38,696 bases of DNA from COE1 sp910588595 (GCA_948957135.1 CARDBT010000039.1:1-38696); one strand, 5' to 3'. Positions 1-8,018 are shown, counted from the first letter of the stretch. A program made the numbers and translations. The notes: generated from the letters alone by a model not told the origin.

Positions 1-116
1 GTATTTTTGTGTAAAATTTTCAAGGTACTATAGGGGGCTTTTGACCCCAACATCATTATTATGATTTGGGTAAAATATATGTTGCCAGCAAATGTGGATT
101 GGTTTTAATATTTACA

Positions 117-145
117 TTGATGAGTAACGACAAACGCGTTACAAT
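117..145 (+). promoter_or_regulatory. Promoter and probable operator of the antitoxin gene
   Basis: TTGATG (117-122) is followed after exactly 17 bp by TACAAT (140-145). An inverted repeat, GTAACG (124-129) and CGTTAC (137-142), lies in the spacer and overlaps the -10 box. RelB-type antitoxins usually autorepress through such operators, so repression at this site is inferred. The Shine-Dalgarno AAAGGAG follows at about 152-158. Confidence 0.55.
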
Positions 146-168
146 TTAACCAAAGGAGATGATTTGAT

Positions 169-471
169 ATGGAAAAAACAGCAACCTTAAACTTAGGAGT
201 AAATCCAACAGTAAAACAACGGGCTGAAGATGTGCTTACACGATTAGGAATCCCGATGTCTACAGCAATAGACATGTATCTCAATCAAATTTCATTAACA
301 GGAGGGATCCCTTTTGCAGTAACATTGCCGAAAGCTCCTTCTAGCCTTAATGCAGATTTAATGACAACAGAGGAAATTCATAAGAAATTGCAAGAGGGAT
401 ATGATGATATACATGCTGGCAGGGTGCAGGATGCTGTTTCTGTCTTTGCGAAAGTTAGGGAGAGTCATTAG
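169..471 (+). CDS. RelB/DinJ-family antitoxin
   Basis: The 100-aa protein has the ribbon-helix-helix start typical of RelB/DinJ antitoxins: a short beta strand (ATLNLGVNP), then helices containing RAEDVLTRLGIPMSTAIDMY, followed by the GGIPFAVTLP segment. The family binds its operator as a dimer, and its C-terminal tail covers a RelE/ParE-type toxin. The start follows a good AAAGGAG site. Two bases after its stop comes the ATG of a ParE/RelE-like toxin gene, which is the usual antitoxin-first order. That toxin gene is split by an insertion, so the antitoxin now appears to be an orphan. The assignment is confident; the exact subfamily is not. Confidence 0.85.
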   Translation: MEKTATLNLGVNPTVKQRAEDVLTRLGIPMSTAIDMYLNQISLTGGIPFAVTLPKAPSSLNADLMTTEEIHKKLQEGYDDIHAGRVQDAVSVFAKVRESH

Positions 472-473
472 GC

Positions 474-955
474 ATGAAGCAATATAAGATGCAGATCACA
501 GATAAGGCATTAGATAGCCTCTCGGAATCTCCATTGCATCTGCTATTGTGGCAGATTTACCGTCATATGCACACAAATTTAATCAACGTACGTGTCACGT
601 ACGCCTCATAAATTTGTGCACATCTGACAAAAAATCTTCTCACAATATCAGGCACAAAGAGACTCCGAGAGTCTATTTAGGGGATATGGAGGAAATCTAT
701 AACTATGTTGCGATACAGCTCCAGGCACCAGAAAGTGCAATAGGACAATATAACCGAATTGCGAAAGCTATCGAGGAGCTAAAAATGTTTCCAGAAAAAG
801 TAAGACTTATGGAATCGGAGCAAGAACGGGCAATGAGGTTAAGGCAGTTGGTGGTAGATAATTATTCGGTTTTCTATGTAATTGAGAAAGAGAGCGTTAT
901 TGTAATGAGAGTATTATATAGTGCATCTGATATTGGGGAAAGGTTGAAGGATTGA
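474..955 (+). pseudogene. ParE/RelE-family toxin, split by a 163-bp insertion
   Basis: Reading from ATG 474 gives MKQYKMQITDKAL, then enters foreign sequence and stops at 609-611 after 45 codons. Family sequence resumes at 677 in another frame (LGDMEEIYNYVAIQL...) and runs to 955, with the ParE/RelE features QYNRIAKAIEEL, RQLVVDNYSVFYVI and the terminal RVLYSASD. Removing 514-676 plus one TTAG copy joins KAL to GDMEEI in frame and gives a 104-aa protein of normal family length. The toxin is therefore probably inactive. A GTG at 548 inside the insert could start a chimeric 135-aa product with an altered N-terminus. Whether that product is made is unknown. Confidence 0.8.
514..676. mobile_element. 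163-bp MITE-like element with TTAG target duplication
   Basis: The ends are imperfect inverted repeats: ATAGCCTCTCGGAATCTCC at the left and ATAGACTCTCGGAGTCTCT read inward from the right, 16 of 19 positions equal. TTAG directly flanks both ends (510-513 and 677-680). The interior holds a second palindrome: a CACAAATTTA arm pairs with TAAATTTGTG around the self-complementary core CGTACGTGTCACGTACG. No transposase is encoded. The structure fits a non-autonomous miniature transposon. Excision restores the toxin reading frame, which is strong independent support for insertion. Confidence 0.8.
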
Positions 956-1041
956 AGAAGGACAATTATGGTACATAAAATAATTTTGATATAATTAGGT
1001 GAGCAGAAATACAGAAGCTGTGTGAGAAACGGAGGAAAAAG

Positions 1042-1332
1042 ATGGCGGAATGGGAAAAAATAATTCCAAAAGTAAATGAATCGGCAGAATTTTTGGAAAT
1101 AGCAAGTGACTTTGGAGATCCGTTGGAACTTTTTCGGGAAGCATTGCATAATGCATGCGATTAGGAAGCAACAGAATTCAAAATTATCATCACAGTAAGT
1201 GAAATAAGGGGACAAGATAAATTGGTTATTGAGTTAATAGACAAAGGAACAGGAATGTCAAGAGACACAATTATCAATCATTTTATCCAGAAAGCTTGCG
1301 TTTACCGTGGTCATTCCATTAATCGCTATTGA
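1042..1332 (+). pseudogene. Fragment of a GHKL/HSP90-like ATPase
   Basis: From ATG 1042 (Shine-Dalgarno GGAGG just upstream) the frame reads MAEWEKIIPKVNES, then FREALHNACD, then a TAG stop at 1162-1164. It continues in the same frame with EATEFKIIITV, ELIDKGTGMSRDTIINHF, and ends at 1330-1332. The pair E-x3-N-x-xD followed by D-x-GTGM matches the N and G1 boxes of HATPase_c domains, as in DNA-repair or Hsp90-like ATPases. After NHF the sequence no longer looks like the family, so the gene is both nonsense-mutated and truncated at the 3' side. It is probably non-functional. Confidence 0.6.
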
Positions 1333-1380
1333 CAAATTACAAAAAAGGATTATACTATAGATTAGTCTATAAAATAGACT
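1329..1380 (+). promoter_or_regulatory. Promoter with palindromic operator for the 1480-5159 operon
   Basis: TTGACA (1329-1334), a 16-bp spacer and TATACT (1351-1356) form a near-consensus promoter. Immediately downstream is a perfect 7-bp inverted repeat, AGTCTAT (1364-1370) and ATAGACT (1374-1380), around AAA. The position at the transcription start suggests a repressor site, perhaps for the winged-helix regulator encoded at 2138. A further ATAGACT half-site occurs near 1441-1447. The binding partner is inferred. Confidence 0.6.
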
Positions 1381-1479
1381 ATATCAAACAGTTTCGGAGC
1401 ACACATTTTTGAAAGATGTGCAGTAACAATTTTTTTAAAATAGACTTCGAGAGGCTGTTTTCAGAATGGAGGGGATCGT

Positions 1480-2136
1480 ATGGCTCAAAATGTTGCGGAG
1501 GCGATCGAGGAGGTCACTCTGATCAAGAGGGTGATCGACAGGACGCAGAATGATTTTTCCAGGATCGCAGATTTTTTCATTGCGATCGGTATTGTCAATG
1601 TAGTCACGTATCTGTTGTATGCGGATATGCTGCAGCTCTTAAATGGAGCAGATCACGTACCGTATTTTGCGTGGTGTGTTTTCCGGGGACTGAAATATGT
1701 CTCGGTCGCAGGGTACGGGATCCTGCTTTATATCTATCGCCGCAGATTGAAAAATTGGAACAATCATCTGAGTGTCAGCCTGATCAATATCTGGGGGATC
1801 CTGCTGATCGGCGGGGAAATATTCCGGCTCTTTTTCGCAGGTACGTATTTTGGGGAGCAGGATGCCTACTTTTTTCAGAGGACGCTGACATTTCTGTTTC
1901 CGTTGATCGGCTGCTTTATCATGGGATTCGTCATACAGGATAAGCTGATCGTGTGGGCGGCGTCTGCGGTGGGGATCTTGTATATGTGCCTGGCAGCGTT
2001 GGGGATCGCAGTCACGGTGGCGGATTTTCATGGAAACGCCGTGAAGACCGGTCTGGATGTGCTCCTGACGGCGGCTGTCGTCTCAGTCGGAATGATACTG
2101 CTTGGCGTGGAACTGAAACGGAAGGGAGAACGTTGA
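1480..2136 (+). CDS. Six-helix integral membrane protein of unknown function
   Basis: The 218-aa protein begins with a charged, soluble N-terminus of about 30 residues (IEEVTLIKRVIDRTQNDFSRIAD) and then has about six hydrophobic segments. It ends in a basic tail (ELKRKGER). No catalytic motif is visible. ATG 1480 follows GGAGGGGA. One base separates its stop from the GTG of the next gene, a winged-helix regulator. Small membrane proteins paired with such regulators are common in Firmicutes. A role in sensing or in controlling the regulator is possible but unproven. It is the first gene behind the promoter at 1329. Confidence 0.7.
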   Translation: MAQNVAEAIEEVTLIKRVIDRTQNDFSRIADFFIAIGIVNVVTYLLYADMLQLLNGADHVPYFAWCVFRGLKYVSVAGYGILLYIYRRRLKNWNNHLSVSLINIWGILLIGGEIFRLFFAGTYFGEQDAYFFQRTLTFLFPLIGCFIMGFVIQDKLIVWAASAVGILYMCLAALGIAVTVADFHGNAVKTGLDVLLTAAVVSVGMILLGVELKRKGER

Positions 2137-2137
2137 C

Positions 2138-2428
2138 GTGGATATTTCTTCAATGCCGGAAGTGTTCAGCAATAAATTGCGGCTTACTGTGATCTCCGCG
2201 CTGGTCACGGGGGAAAAGGATTTCACGGAGCTGAAACAATACACCGAGGCGACCTCCGGCAATCTGGGCGCGCAGCTGCTAAAACTCGAGGAATGGGGTT
2301 ATGTCAGCTGCACGAAAGCGTTTGTGGGCAGGAAGCCGAAAAGCACATACGAGCTCACCGAGGCTGGCATCACCGGATTCAGGGAGTATGTGGAGATGCT
2401 GGAGAATGTGCTGCGCGGCATGAAATGA
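2138..2428 (+). CDS. Winged-helix transcriptional regulator (HTH_34 type)
   Basis: This 96-aa protein starts at GTG 2138, just after the upstream stop. It has the compact MarR/ArsR-like winged-helix layout of the HTH_34 family: NKLRLTVISALV, KDFTELKQYTEATSGNLGAQLLKLEEWGYV (recognition helix), a basic wing (FVGRKPKSTYELTEAG) and a C-terminal helix. Such proteins act as dimeric DNA-binding repressors. The likely target is the palindrome at 1364-1380, making the operon self-regulating. This target is inferred from position only. Confidence 0.8.
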   Translation: MDISSMPEVFSNKLRLTVISALVTGEKDFTELKQYTEATSGNLGAQLLKLEEWGYVSCTKAFVGRKPKSTYELTEAGITGFREYVEMLENVLRGMK

Positions 2429-2545
2429 CAGTCTGAGATCGGAAAACTACGGAAGACAGCATGGGGAGATTGTCACAGGGATCAAACGATCGGACAGCGC
2501 AAGGGATCCTGGGAATGCGCACAGGAGAAGGCAGGGAGGCGCGTT

Positions 2546-4375
2546 ATGCTTGTAAAAATGATCTGCAAAAATATAGATAGGAAAAATATGCTGCTCTATG
2601 CGCTGAGCATGATATTGTCGATCGTGCTGGATACATTTTTTCTGACAGCCCTGATCGTGAATGACCAGTATGGGCTTGGCGAAAAAGCCGGAAACATGGA
2701 CTGGCTCTGCACGATTTTTTTCCTGCTCGCGGGTGTGATATCCGTCTTTTTTACGCTTTACTCCACGGGGTATTATATACGGACCAAAAACGGGGACTAC
2801 AGTCTGCTGATGATGCTTGGCGGCAGCAGAAAGATGATATGGAAGTTTTTTTCCGTAGAGTTTTTGCTGATCTACCTCTTTTCTGTCGCGTCGGGACTTT
2901 TCGGGGGAGGGATTTTGTCCGCACTGTTCCTGGCAGTTCTCGGGATTTGCGGATATCCCCTTCGGCTTGCGCCGTCCGATGTCCTTGGAGTGGCAGTGAC
3001 CGTGGTCAAAGTGAGCTTTTTGCTCTTTCTCATTGAGTATCTGGCGATCCTGCTCTATTTCTTCAAAAGGAATCTGTCGGCGGTGCAGCAAAGGGGGGTG
3101 AAGCGGGAGCGGAGGCATGAGAGAACCTGGTTTCTTGTGATCGGGGGGATTGCCCTGCTTGCCTGCGCGGTCAATCTGTTGAGGCGGGGCGGCGTTTTGT
3201 ATGAAATGATCAGCATTGTGGCCTGTCTGGCTGGAATGTACATGGTCCTGTCGTACGGCGGCAGTCTGATCCTTATGATACTCAAAGCGTTTCAGGATTT
3301 TTACTGCAGAAATATGATCGTCCTGAATGAGTTTTATTTCAAATACAAAAGCAATTGCAGGCTGCTCTACATGATGTTCGTGCTGGATTTTGCCGTGTTG
3401 TTCTTCACGGGCGGCTGTGTGGTCTCACAGATCCAGCAGGATGTGGACAGTGCGGAAAATCCTTTTGGCTTCGTGGGGGTGGTGCAGAACAGCAGACAGC
3501 CGGTGATCGAAGATTTTCGGGAATTGCTGGGCGGTGACAGGGCAGAACTGACAGCGATCGAAGGTTTTATCGACAGCCAGGGTTACAAACAGACGTGTTT
3601 CTGCATATCGGACAGAGATTACAGGAGGCTGACCGGACGCGCTGTCCATCTGGAGGAGACGGAGGCTGTTTTTGTAAATGAAACGACTACAAACATGGAA
3701 AAGCCGGAAATATTTTATGTCGGAGAAAGTGGATCAGATGAGTGGGGAGAGCGTGCGCTGGAACTGATCGAAATACGGGATGAAGTGGTCTTTGGGCTGG
3801 AAAAGCCGGACTGTCTGCGGGAGTTTGCCGTGGTGCCGGAATCGGTCATTGCAGGGCATGAGGGAGATGGCTATACGATCATAGCGAAAAAGGGAAATCT
3901 GCAGAAAGAATATGAACAGTACAAAGAGATTTTCCGGGAGACGGACGCGGACGTTTTCTGGCGGTGTGTATTTCTGGCGGAGGCAAATGAGAATATGACC
4001 TTTGTGAAGATCGTCAGCGTGTTTGCAGGGGGATTTTGCGTGGTGGCATGTTTTGCGCTCTTTGCCTTGAAGGTGCAGGGAGATATCCCGTCGCTGTCAT
4101 ATAAGTATAAACTGCTGTATCAGATCGGCATGACGGAGCGTGCCATAACAAAAGCGATAGCGAGGGAATACGGGCTGATGTTGGCGATACCGCTCACCCT
4201 GTCCGCGCTGCTGTCAGGTTTTTATATGTTTGCGGAGATGACGGGCTCGGGCTGGGATATCCGGGATTATGTGTGCAGGTATATTCCCTTCCAGCTTGTG
4301 TTCCTGGCGTTGAGCAGTGTGCTGGTCGGAGGATATATGAAAAAGTTTTGCGGGAGAGCGGTTAAAATGCCGTAA
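2546..4375 (+). CDS. FtsX-family ABC transporter permease (BceB-like)
   Basis: This is a 609-aa membrane protein. The N-terminal half has TM1 (LLYALSMILSIVLDTFFLTALI), then an FtsX-like region (TLYSTGYYIRTKNGDYSLLMMLGGSRKMI), with several further helices to about residue 290. A large, mainly extracytoplasmic domain follows (about 300-480), then three or four C-terminal helices. This resembles BceB-type permeases that work with a dedicated ATPase in peptide-antibiotic sensing or detoxification. The ATPase starts 17 bp after its stop. ATG 2546 follows GGGAGG. Unlike classical Bce loci, no sensor kinase is adjacent; a BceRS-like pair lies about 20 kb downstream. Confidence 0.8.
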   Translation: MLVKMICKNIDRKNMLLYALSMILSIVLDTFFLTALIVNDQYGLGEKAGNMDWLCTIFFLLAGVISVFFTLYSTGYYIRTKNGDYSLLMMLGGSRKMIWKFFSVEFLLIYLFSVASGLFGGGILSALFLAVLGICGYPLRLAPSDVLGVAVTVVKVSFLLFLIEYLAILLYFFKRNLSAVQQRGVKRERRHERTWFLVIGGIALLACAVNLLRRGGVLYEMISIVACLAGMYMVLSYGGSLILMILKAFQDFYCRNMIVLNEFYFKYKSNCRLLYMMFVLDFAVLFFTGGCVVSQIQQDVDSAENPFGFVGVVQNSRQPVIEDFRELLGGDRAELTAIEGFIDSQGYKQTCFCISDRDYRRLTGRAVHLEETEAVFVNETTTNMEKPEIFYVGESGSDEWGERALELIEIRDEVVFGLEKPDCLREFAVVPESVIAGHEGDGYTIIAKKGNLQKEYEQYKEIFRETDADVFWRCVFLAEANENMTFVKIVSVFAGGFCVVACFALFALKVQGDIPSLSYKYKLLYQIGMTERAITKAIAREYGLMLAIPLTLSALLSGFYMFAEMTGSGWDIRDYVCRYIPFQLVFLALSSVLVGGYMKKFCGRAVKMP

Positions 4376-4391
4376 AAGGAGGGAGTGGCAC

Positions 4392-5159
4392 ATGAGTCTT
4401 GTCAGTGTACACGGTTTGAGGAAAAGCTATCATCATTCGATCGTGGAGAGGGTGGCTGGAGAGCGCGAATATCCGGTGCTCAAGGGGATCGATCTTCAGA
4501 TAGAAGCGGGAGATTTTGTGGGGATCATGGGGCGTTCTGGCTGTGGGAAGACGACGCTGCTAAAGATCATGGGAACGCTCGATCAGCCGACCAAGGGAAA
4601 GGTCTATTACGGTGACACCGATGTGCGCAGGCTCAAGGCGGAGGAGCTGGCTTTGCTGCGCCGGAATCGGATCGGCTTTGTGTTCCAGGATTATCAGCTG
4701 ATGGACAAACTCTCCGTCGAGGAAAATATCATGCTGCCGATGGTGCTCGATCAGATGCGATATCGGGATATGAAGGCTGTGGTCGACGAAAATGCCCATC
4801 TTTTGGGATTGTCAGCGCTCCTCAAGAAATATCCGTATGAGCTTTCCGGCGGAGAGAAGCAGCGCGTGGCGATCGCGCGGGCAACAGCCAACGATCCGGA
4901 TATCATTTTCGCGGACGAGCCGACAGGAAATCTCGATCTGCCCTCCGCGCGAAACATCATGGACTGTTTTGCAAAGATCAACCAGGACCGCCACAAAGCG
5001 ATCGTGATGGTGACGCACGATCCGCTTGTGGCAGGCTGCTGCCGCAAAATCTTTTTCCTTGCGGACGGTGTGGTCAGCGCGATCTGCGAGAGGGGTGTCG
5101 GGCAGAGCCAGGCTGATTTTACAGAAGGGATAAGAGCCAGGCTCCAGGTGGTTTTTTAG
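4392..5159 (+). CDS. ABC transporter ATP-binding protein (BceA/LolD-like)
   Basis: The 255-aa ATPase has Walker A GRSGCGKTT (about residues 47-55), Q-loop VFQDYQLMDKLSVEENI, signature LSGGEKQR, Walker B IIFADEPTG and the H-loop MVTHDP. These are hallmarks of the MacB/LolD/BceA class that pairs with FtsX-type permeases. ATG 4392 is preceded by AAAGGAGGG. It immediately follows the permease gene and should form a complex with it. The substrate cannot be read from sequence; antimicrobial-peptide handling is a family-based guess. A terminator closes the operon. Confidence 0.88.
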   Translation: MSLVSVHGLRKSYHHSIVERVAGEREYPVLKGIDLQIEAGDFVGIMGRSGCGKTTLLKIMGTLDQPTKGKVYYGDTDVRRLKAEELALLRRNRIGFVFQDYQLMDKLSVEENIMLPMVLDQMRYRDMKAVVDENAHLLGLSALLKKYPYELSGGEKQRVAIARATANDPDIIFADEPTGNLDLPSARNIMDCFAKINQDRHKAIVMVTHDPLVAGCCRKIFFLADGVVSAICERGVGQSQADFTEGIRARLQVVF

Positions 5160-5221
5160 CAGATTGATGGGAAAACGCTATGGAGCAGATCGGGCGGCTG
5201 CGGGTTGAAAACAGAGAAGAG

Positions 5222-5256
5222 AAAGTCCCTTACAGACCAGAAGGGACTTTTATTTT
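5222..5256 (+). terminator. Rho-independent terminator after the ABC operon
   Basis: AAAGTCCCTT and AAGGGACTTT form a perfect 10-bp stem around ACAGACCAG-like loop sequence, followed by a T-rich stretch (TTATTTTG). Confidence 0.8.
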
Positions 5257-5270
5257 GTTCAAAAAAAATG

Positions 5271-5298
5271 TGACAACAGGGAGGGTTGATGCGTCTTA
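5271..5298 (+). promoter_or_regulatory. Candidate ECF-sigma promoter of the sigma operon
   Basis: TGACAAC (5271-5277) and CGTCTTA (5292-5298) are spaced as -35 and -10 boxes ahead of the ECF gene. AAC and CGTC elements are typical of ECF-dependent promoters, so autoregulation is plausible. The assignment rests on these short motifs only. Confidence 0.45.
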
Positions 5299-5338
5299 TC
5301 TATGAGATCTCAAACAGGAGGAGAAAGGAGATGCATTC

Positions 5339-5803
5339 ATGCATGATGTGATGGAACTATTTCATCTATACAAAGATGATGTGTACAGGCTGGCAGTCAG
5401 CTACACCCATTCGATCCAGGATGCGGAGGACGTCTGCCAGACGGTCTTTCTGAAACTGATGGAACAGAGCGGGATCGCGCCTGGCAAGGAAAAGGCGTGG
5501 CTGATGCAGGTGACGGCAAACCAGTGCCGGAGTCTTCTGCGGTCGTTCTGGAGGAAGAGAACGGAGCCGCTGGAGGAGGAAGCGGAGGAGATATTGTTCG
5601 AACAGCCTGCGCTGCAGGGTGTCTGGGAATGTATCAGCAGGCTCAAGCCCAAGTATCGCATTGTGGTGTATCTGTTTTACTACGAGGGGTATGCGGTGAA
5701 GGAGATTGCGGACATTTTACATATTTCAGGGACTGCTGTGACAACCAGGCTGTCGCGGGCAAGGCAGATATTGGAGGTAACGTTGAAGGAGGAGGTCTAT
5801 TGA
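5339..5803 (+). CDS. ECF-type RNA polymerase sigma factor
   Basis: The 154-aa protein has sigma region 2 near the N-terminus (FHLYKDDVYRLAVSYTHSIQDAEDVCQTVFLKLM) and region 4 at the end (YRIVVYLFYYEGYAVKEIADILHISGTAVTTRLSRARQIL), and lacks regions 1 and 3. This is the standard minimal layout of extracytoplasmic-function sigma factors. ATG 5339 lies downstream of AGGAGGAGAAAGGAG; another ATG at 5331 opens only a seven-codon frame. Its stop overlaps the start of the next gene by one base (TGATG), so it is co-translated with a membrane protein that is probably its anti-sigma factor. Confidence 0.93.
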   Translation: MHDVMELFHLYKDDVYRLAVSYTHSIQDAEDVCQTVFLKLMEQSGIAPGKEKAWLMQVTANQCRSLLRSFWRKRTEPLEEEAEEILFEQPALQGVWECISRLKPKYRIVVYLFYYEGYAVKEIADILHISGTAVTTRLSRARQILEVTLKEEVY

Positions 5804-6423
5804 TGCAGAAAAGATTTCAGGAAGTATATGAACAGATCCAGATGCCGGAGGAGTGCAGCCGCCGCATTGAGCAGGCGATGCAGCGCAAGCGCGCGGGAGC
5901 GGCGGGATCTGCGACGGGATATAGGTGGAAACCCGGACTTGCGGTGGCGTTGGCTGCGGTGCTGTGCCTTTTGGCAGCAGATATAACGGTGTATGCGTGC
6001 ACGGGCAGGGGCATCATCAACCGGTTTGTGTCTTTTGCCGGCAATGCCATATTTACGGAGGAGATAGGCGAGGATGGAAACGCTGTCTCGACCGCTGTCC
6101 TGGACACCTCAAATGAGACCGCACCGGCAGAATTTAAGGATGGGCATCTCTGGTTCACCGCAAATGGGGAGCACATTGACATCACGAGTCAGGTTTCCGA
6201 CGCCACAGCGTATATTTATGATTATAAGGACGGTCAGGGGATCACGCATTATCTGATCGTGGGCGGTGCCCCGGAGACTTTTGGGTACGCGGAGTTTCTG
6301 TATGACGAGACGAAGCAGCCGGGCTGGATCGGCGGATATTTTACGGCGGGGAAAGTCGGGGAAACGATCAATCCCGTCTGGCTGGAAAGTGCGAAGAAAG
6401 AGCTCGGCATACCATGGCCGTAG
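5803..6423 (+). CDS. Single-pass membrane protein, probable anti-sigma partner
   Basis: The 206-aa protein begins MQKRFQEVYEQIQMPEECSRRIEQAM, a soluble helical segment of about 40 residues. One transmembrane helix follows (GLAVALAAVLCLLAADITVYA, about 48-68), then an extracellular region of about 135 residues rich in beta-strand-like sequence. Cytoplasmic helix, single TM and outer domain, coupled directly to an ECF gene by a TGATG overlap, is the usual plan of anti-sigma factors. No zinc-binding HxxxCxxC motif is visible, so it is not a classical ZAS protein. The sensed signal is unknown. Confidence 0.7.
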   Translation: MQKRFQEVYEQIQMPEECSRRIEQAMQRKRAGAAGSATGYRWKPGLAVALAAVLCLLAADITVYACTGRGIINRFVSFAGNAIFTEEIGEDGNAVSTAVLDTSNETAPAEFKDGHLWFTANGEHIDITSQVSDATAYIYDYKDGQGITHYLIVGGAPETFGYAEFLYDETKQPGWIGGYFTAGKVGETINPVWLESAKKELGIPWP

Positions 6424-6441
6424 AGTATTTTCATACACGCT

Positions 6442-6607
6442 CTAGTGCTCTATCCAGACAGAAATTAGAGTTGTGGACTGCATGGAGCGTGCCAGTGCCA
6501 GGCAAAATTTCGACAGCGATGCGGTGGCATCGTCTGGAAATTTTAACGACGCAATGGTGCGGAACAGGCAGTTCACGATTCTGATTTCTGACCGGATGGA
6601 GTACTGG
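6442..6607 (+). repeat. 166-bp near-palindromic repeat, copy 1
   Basis: The outer 24 bp are imperfect inverted repeats (AGTGCTCTATCCAGACAGAA against AGTACTCCATCCGGTCAGAA). The interior continues as a long imperfect hairpin with tip GCGATGCGGTGGCATCGT and flanking AAAATTT/AAATTTT arms. A reverse-complement copy of identical length lies at 27222-27387; counting by eye gives 15 mismatches, about 91% identity. An open frame of 52 codons (ATG 6481 to TAA 6637) crosses it, but most differences from copy 2 change the amino acid, so it is probably non-coding. No clear target duplication is visible. Confidence 0.8.
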
Positions 6608-6700
6608 GCATTGCCCGCAGACAGGGGGCTGTGGCAGTAATTTGGGACAATTAATAGTGATAATAAAAAATGAAAATAAAAAGAGAGGAATTTGGATGCT

Positions 6701-7963
6701 ATGAAAGGTAAATGGATCAGAACAATATCAGCCCTGCTGATCGTCGGCTGCATGACCGGATGCGGCATGGGGCAGTCGGCAGAGGATCTTGCGGAGGGGG
6801 CGCGGACGGAGTATGTGGCTGCCGATGATATTTTCAACAATGTGTCACAGACCGGAGATGTGGTGCTGCCAAAACAGCAGGATGATGCCGCGCAGGAGAC
6901 CATACAGGCATTGAACACGGAATTGTTTGACGGTCAGAGTATAAGCATCAGGAAAGGGAAAGGATCTATGCTGCTGGTGTTAAAGGGGGACACGCTGTAC
7001 CTGTATGATGTGGTGTCGGCGCAGATCAAGGGGGAGACGAAGACCAGGAACTGGAACCTTGTGGAGTTCTATCCGTACCAGGATGGGTACTGTCTGATCG
7101 GAAGTCTTATGAATGAAAATCCTGGCAAGGAGAAAACGTCTGACACAGAGATGACGATGACGGAGGTTGTCGGGGGTGAAACGGAGGTTGTCGGGGGTGA
7201 AACGGAGTGCTGGGGGGTATTTTATGATGATTCCCTGAACGAGAAGCACAGTATTTTGCTAAATGATCTGGTAGAACATGCCGATATAGCGGTGTGGTCT
7301 GTTTCCCCGGACGGTACGATGCTGGGCTGTTATGATCTGTGGAAGGGATTGAGCATTTATGATCTCCAGGGGCAGAAAATATCGAATCCGATTAAGGCGT
7401 GGGATAGCGACAGCGACCAGGAGATCATTGGGGTCAATGCGATCTTCTTTGACGCGGACAACAGCCATGTGGTGTTCACAGGAAATACAGAGCGGGATGG
7501 CAGAACAGCGGTATCGTGGAGCAGGTGCGGTATAGACGGAACGGGGCTGGAAACGCATACGCTCAAATGCGATCTGGGAGCGCCGACAGGGTATGTGGGC
7601 AAAAAGCTGCTGTTCGGGGAGGACAGTATATTTTTTCTGGGCGGTATGGGAGTTGTCGACACAGAGACAGGGGAGGAGGCATACAAGACAGATATAAAGG
7701 ACGCGCTGCCGATAAGCGGCCCCTTTTTCTCGGATGACGCGACGGTGTTTGCCACGGTTGCCCTGGGCACGAACCATATGGAGGTGTCGATCTGGCAGAC
7801 CAAAGACTTTTCCCTGATCCACAAAGAAGTGATCCGGGATGAGCGGGAGGATATGTTCTACCGCTCGCCGCAGATCTGCCTGTTTCCGGGTCTGCGAGGC
7901 GGGATTGTCTGTATGGGCGGTCACAATGATATCCCGCAGAAGTCGGTATTGTTGAAGTATTAA
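6701..7963 (+). CDS. Secreted lipoprotein of unknown function
   Basis: ATG 6701 follows an AGAGAGGA site; an in-frame TTG nine bases earlier is less likely. The N-terminus is a lipoprotein signal (MKGKWIRTISALLIVGC, lipobox IVGC or MTGC), so the 420-aa product should be anchored outside the membrane. The rest reads as repeated beta-strand blocks (LLVLKGDTLYLYDVV, TMLGCYDLWKGLSIYDL, DSIFFLGGMGVVDTETGEE), suggesting a beta-propeller-like fold. A tandem 21-bp duplication at about 7163-7204 encodes EVVGGET twice. No enzyme motif was recognised. It stands alone between a palindromic repeat and a terminator. Confidence 0.75.
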   Translation: MKGKWIRTISALLIVGCMTGCGMGQSAEDLAEGARTEYVAADDIFNNVSQTGDVVLPKQQDDAAQETIQALNTELFDGQSISIRKGKGSMLLVLKGDTLYLYDVVSAQIKGETKTRNWNLVEFYPYQDGYCLIGSLMNENPGKEKTSDTEMTMTEVVGGETEVVGGETECWGVFYDDSLNEKHSILLNDLVEHADIAVWSVSPDGTMLGCYDLWKGLSIYDLQGQKISNPIKAWDSDSDQEIIGVNAIFFDADNSHVVFTGNTERDGRTAVSWSRCGIDGTGLETHTLKCDLGAPTGYVGKKLLFGEDSIFFLGGMGVVDTETGEEAYKTDIKDALPISGPFFSDDATVFATVALGTNHMEVSIWQTKDFSLIHKEVIRDEREDMFYRSPQICLFPGLRGGIVCMGGHNDIPQKSVLLKY

Positions 7964-7979
7964 ATAGGTGTGAAGTGAC

Positions 7980-8018
7980 AGCGGCAGATCTGTGAGGGTC
8001 TGCCGCTGAAACTGTTTT
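7980..8018 (+). terminator. Terminator-like hairpin after the lipoprotein gene
   Basis: AGCGGCAGA and TCTGCCGCT form a perfect 9-bp stem (7980-8007), followed by GAAACTGTTTT. The T-run is set back several bases. Confidence 0.6.

Noticed and set aside
1..168. A possible attachment site in the GGGGG...CCCC palindrome near 34-48
   Set aside because: There is only one short hairpin and no matching repeat or integrase in the window.
2447..3118. A 223-codon minus-strand open frame over the FtsX permease start
   Set aside because: It is antisense to a clear membrane protein gene, Pro/His/Lys-rich, and has no recognisable fold.
5497..5802. An N-terminal extension of the anti-sigma-like protein through the sigma gene
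   Set aside because: The extended frame runs through the sigma factor coding sequence; the TGATG overlap and the site before 5803 mark the real start.
6481..6639. A 52-codon ORF across the 166-bp repeat
   Set aside because: Differences between the two repeat copies mostly change the amino acid, which is not expected for a conserved peptide.
7259..7924. A 221-codon minus-strand open frame over the lipoprotein gene
   Set aside because: It is opposite a gene with a convincing signal peptide and start, and its composition is that of a mirror frame.
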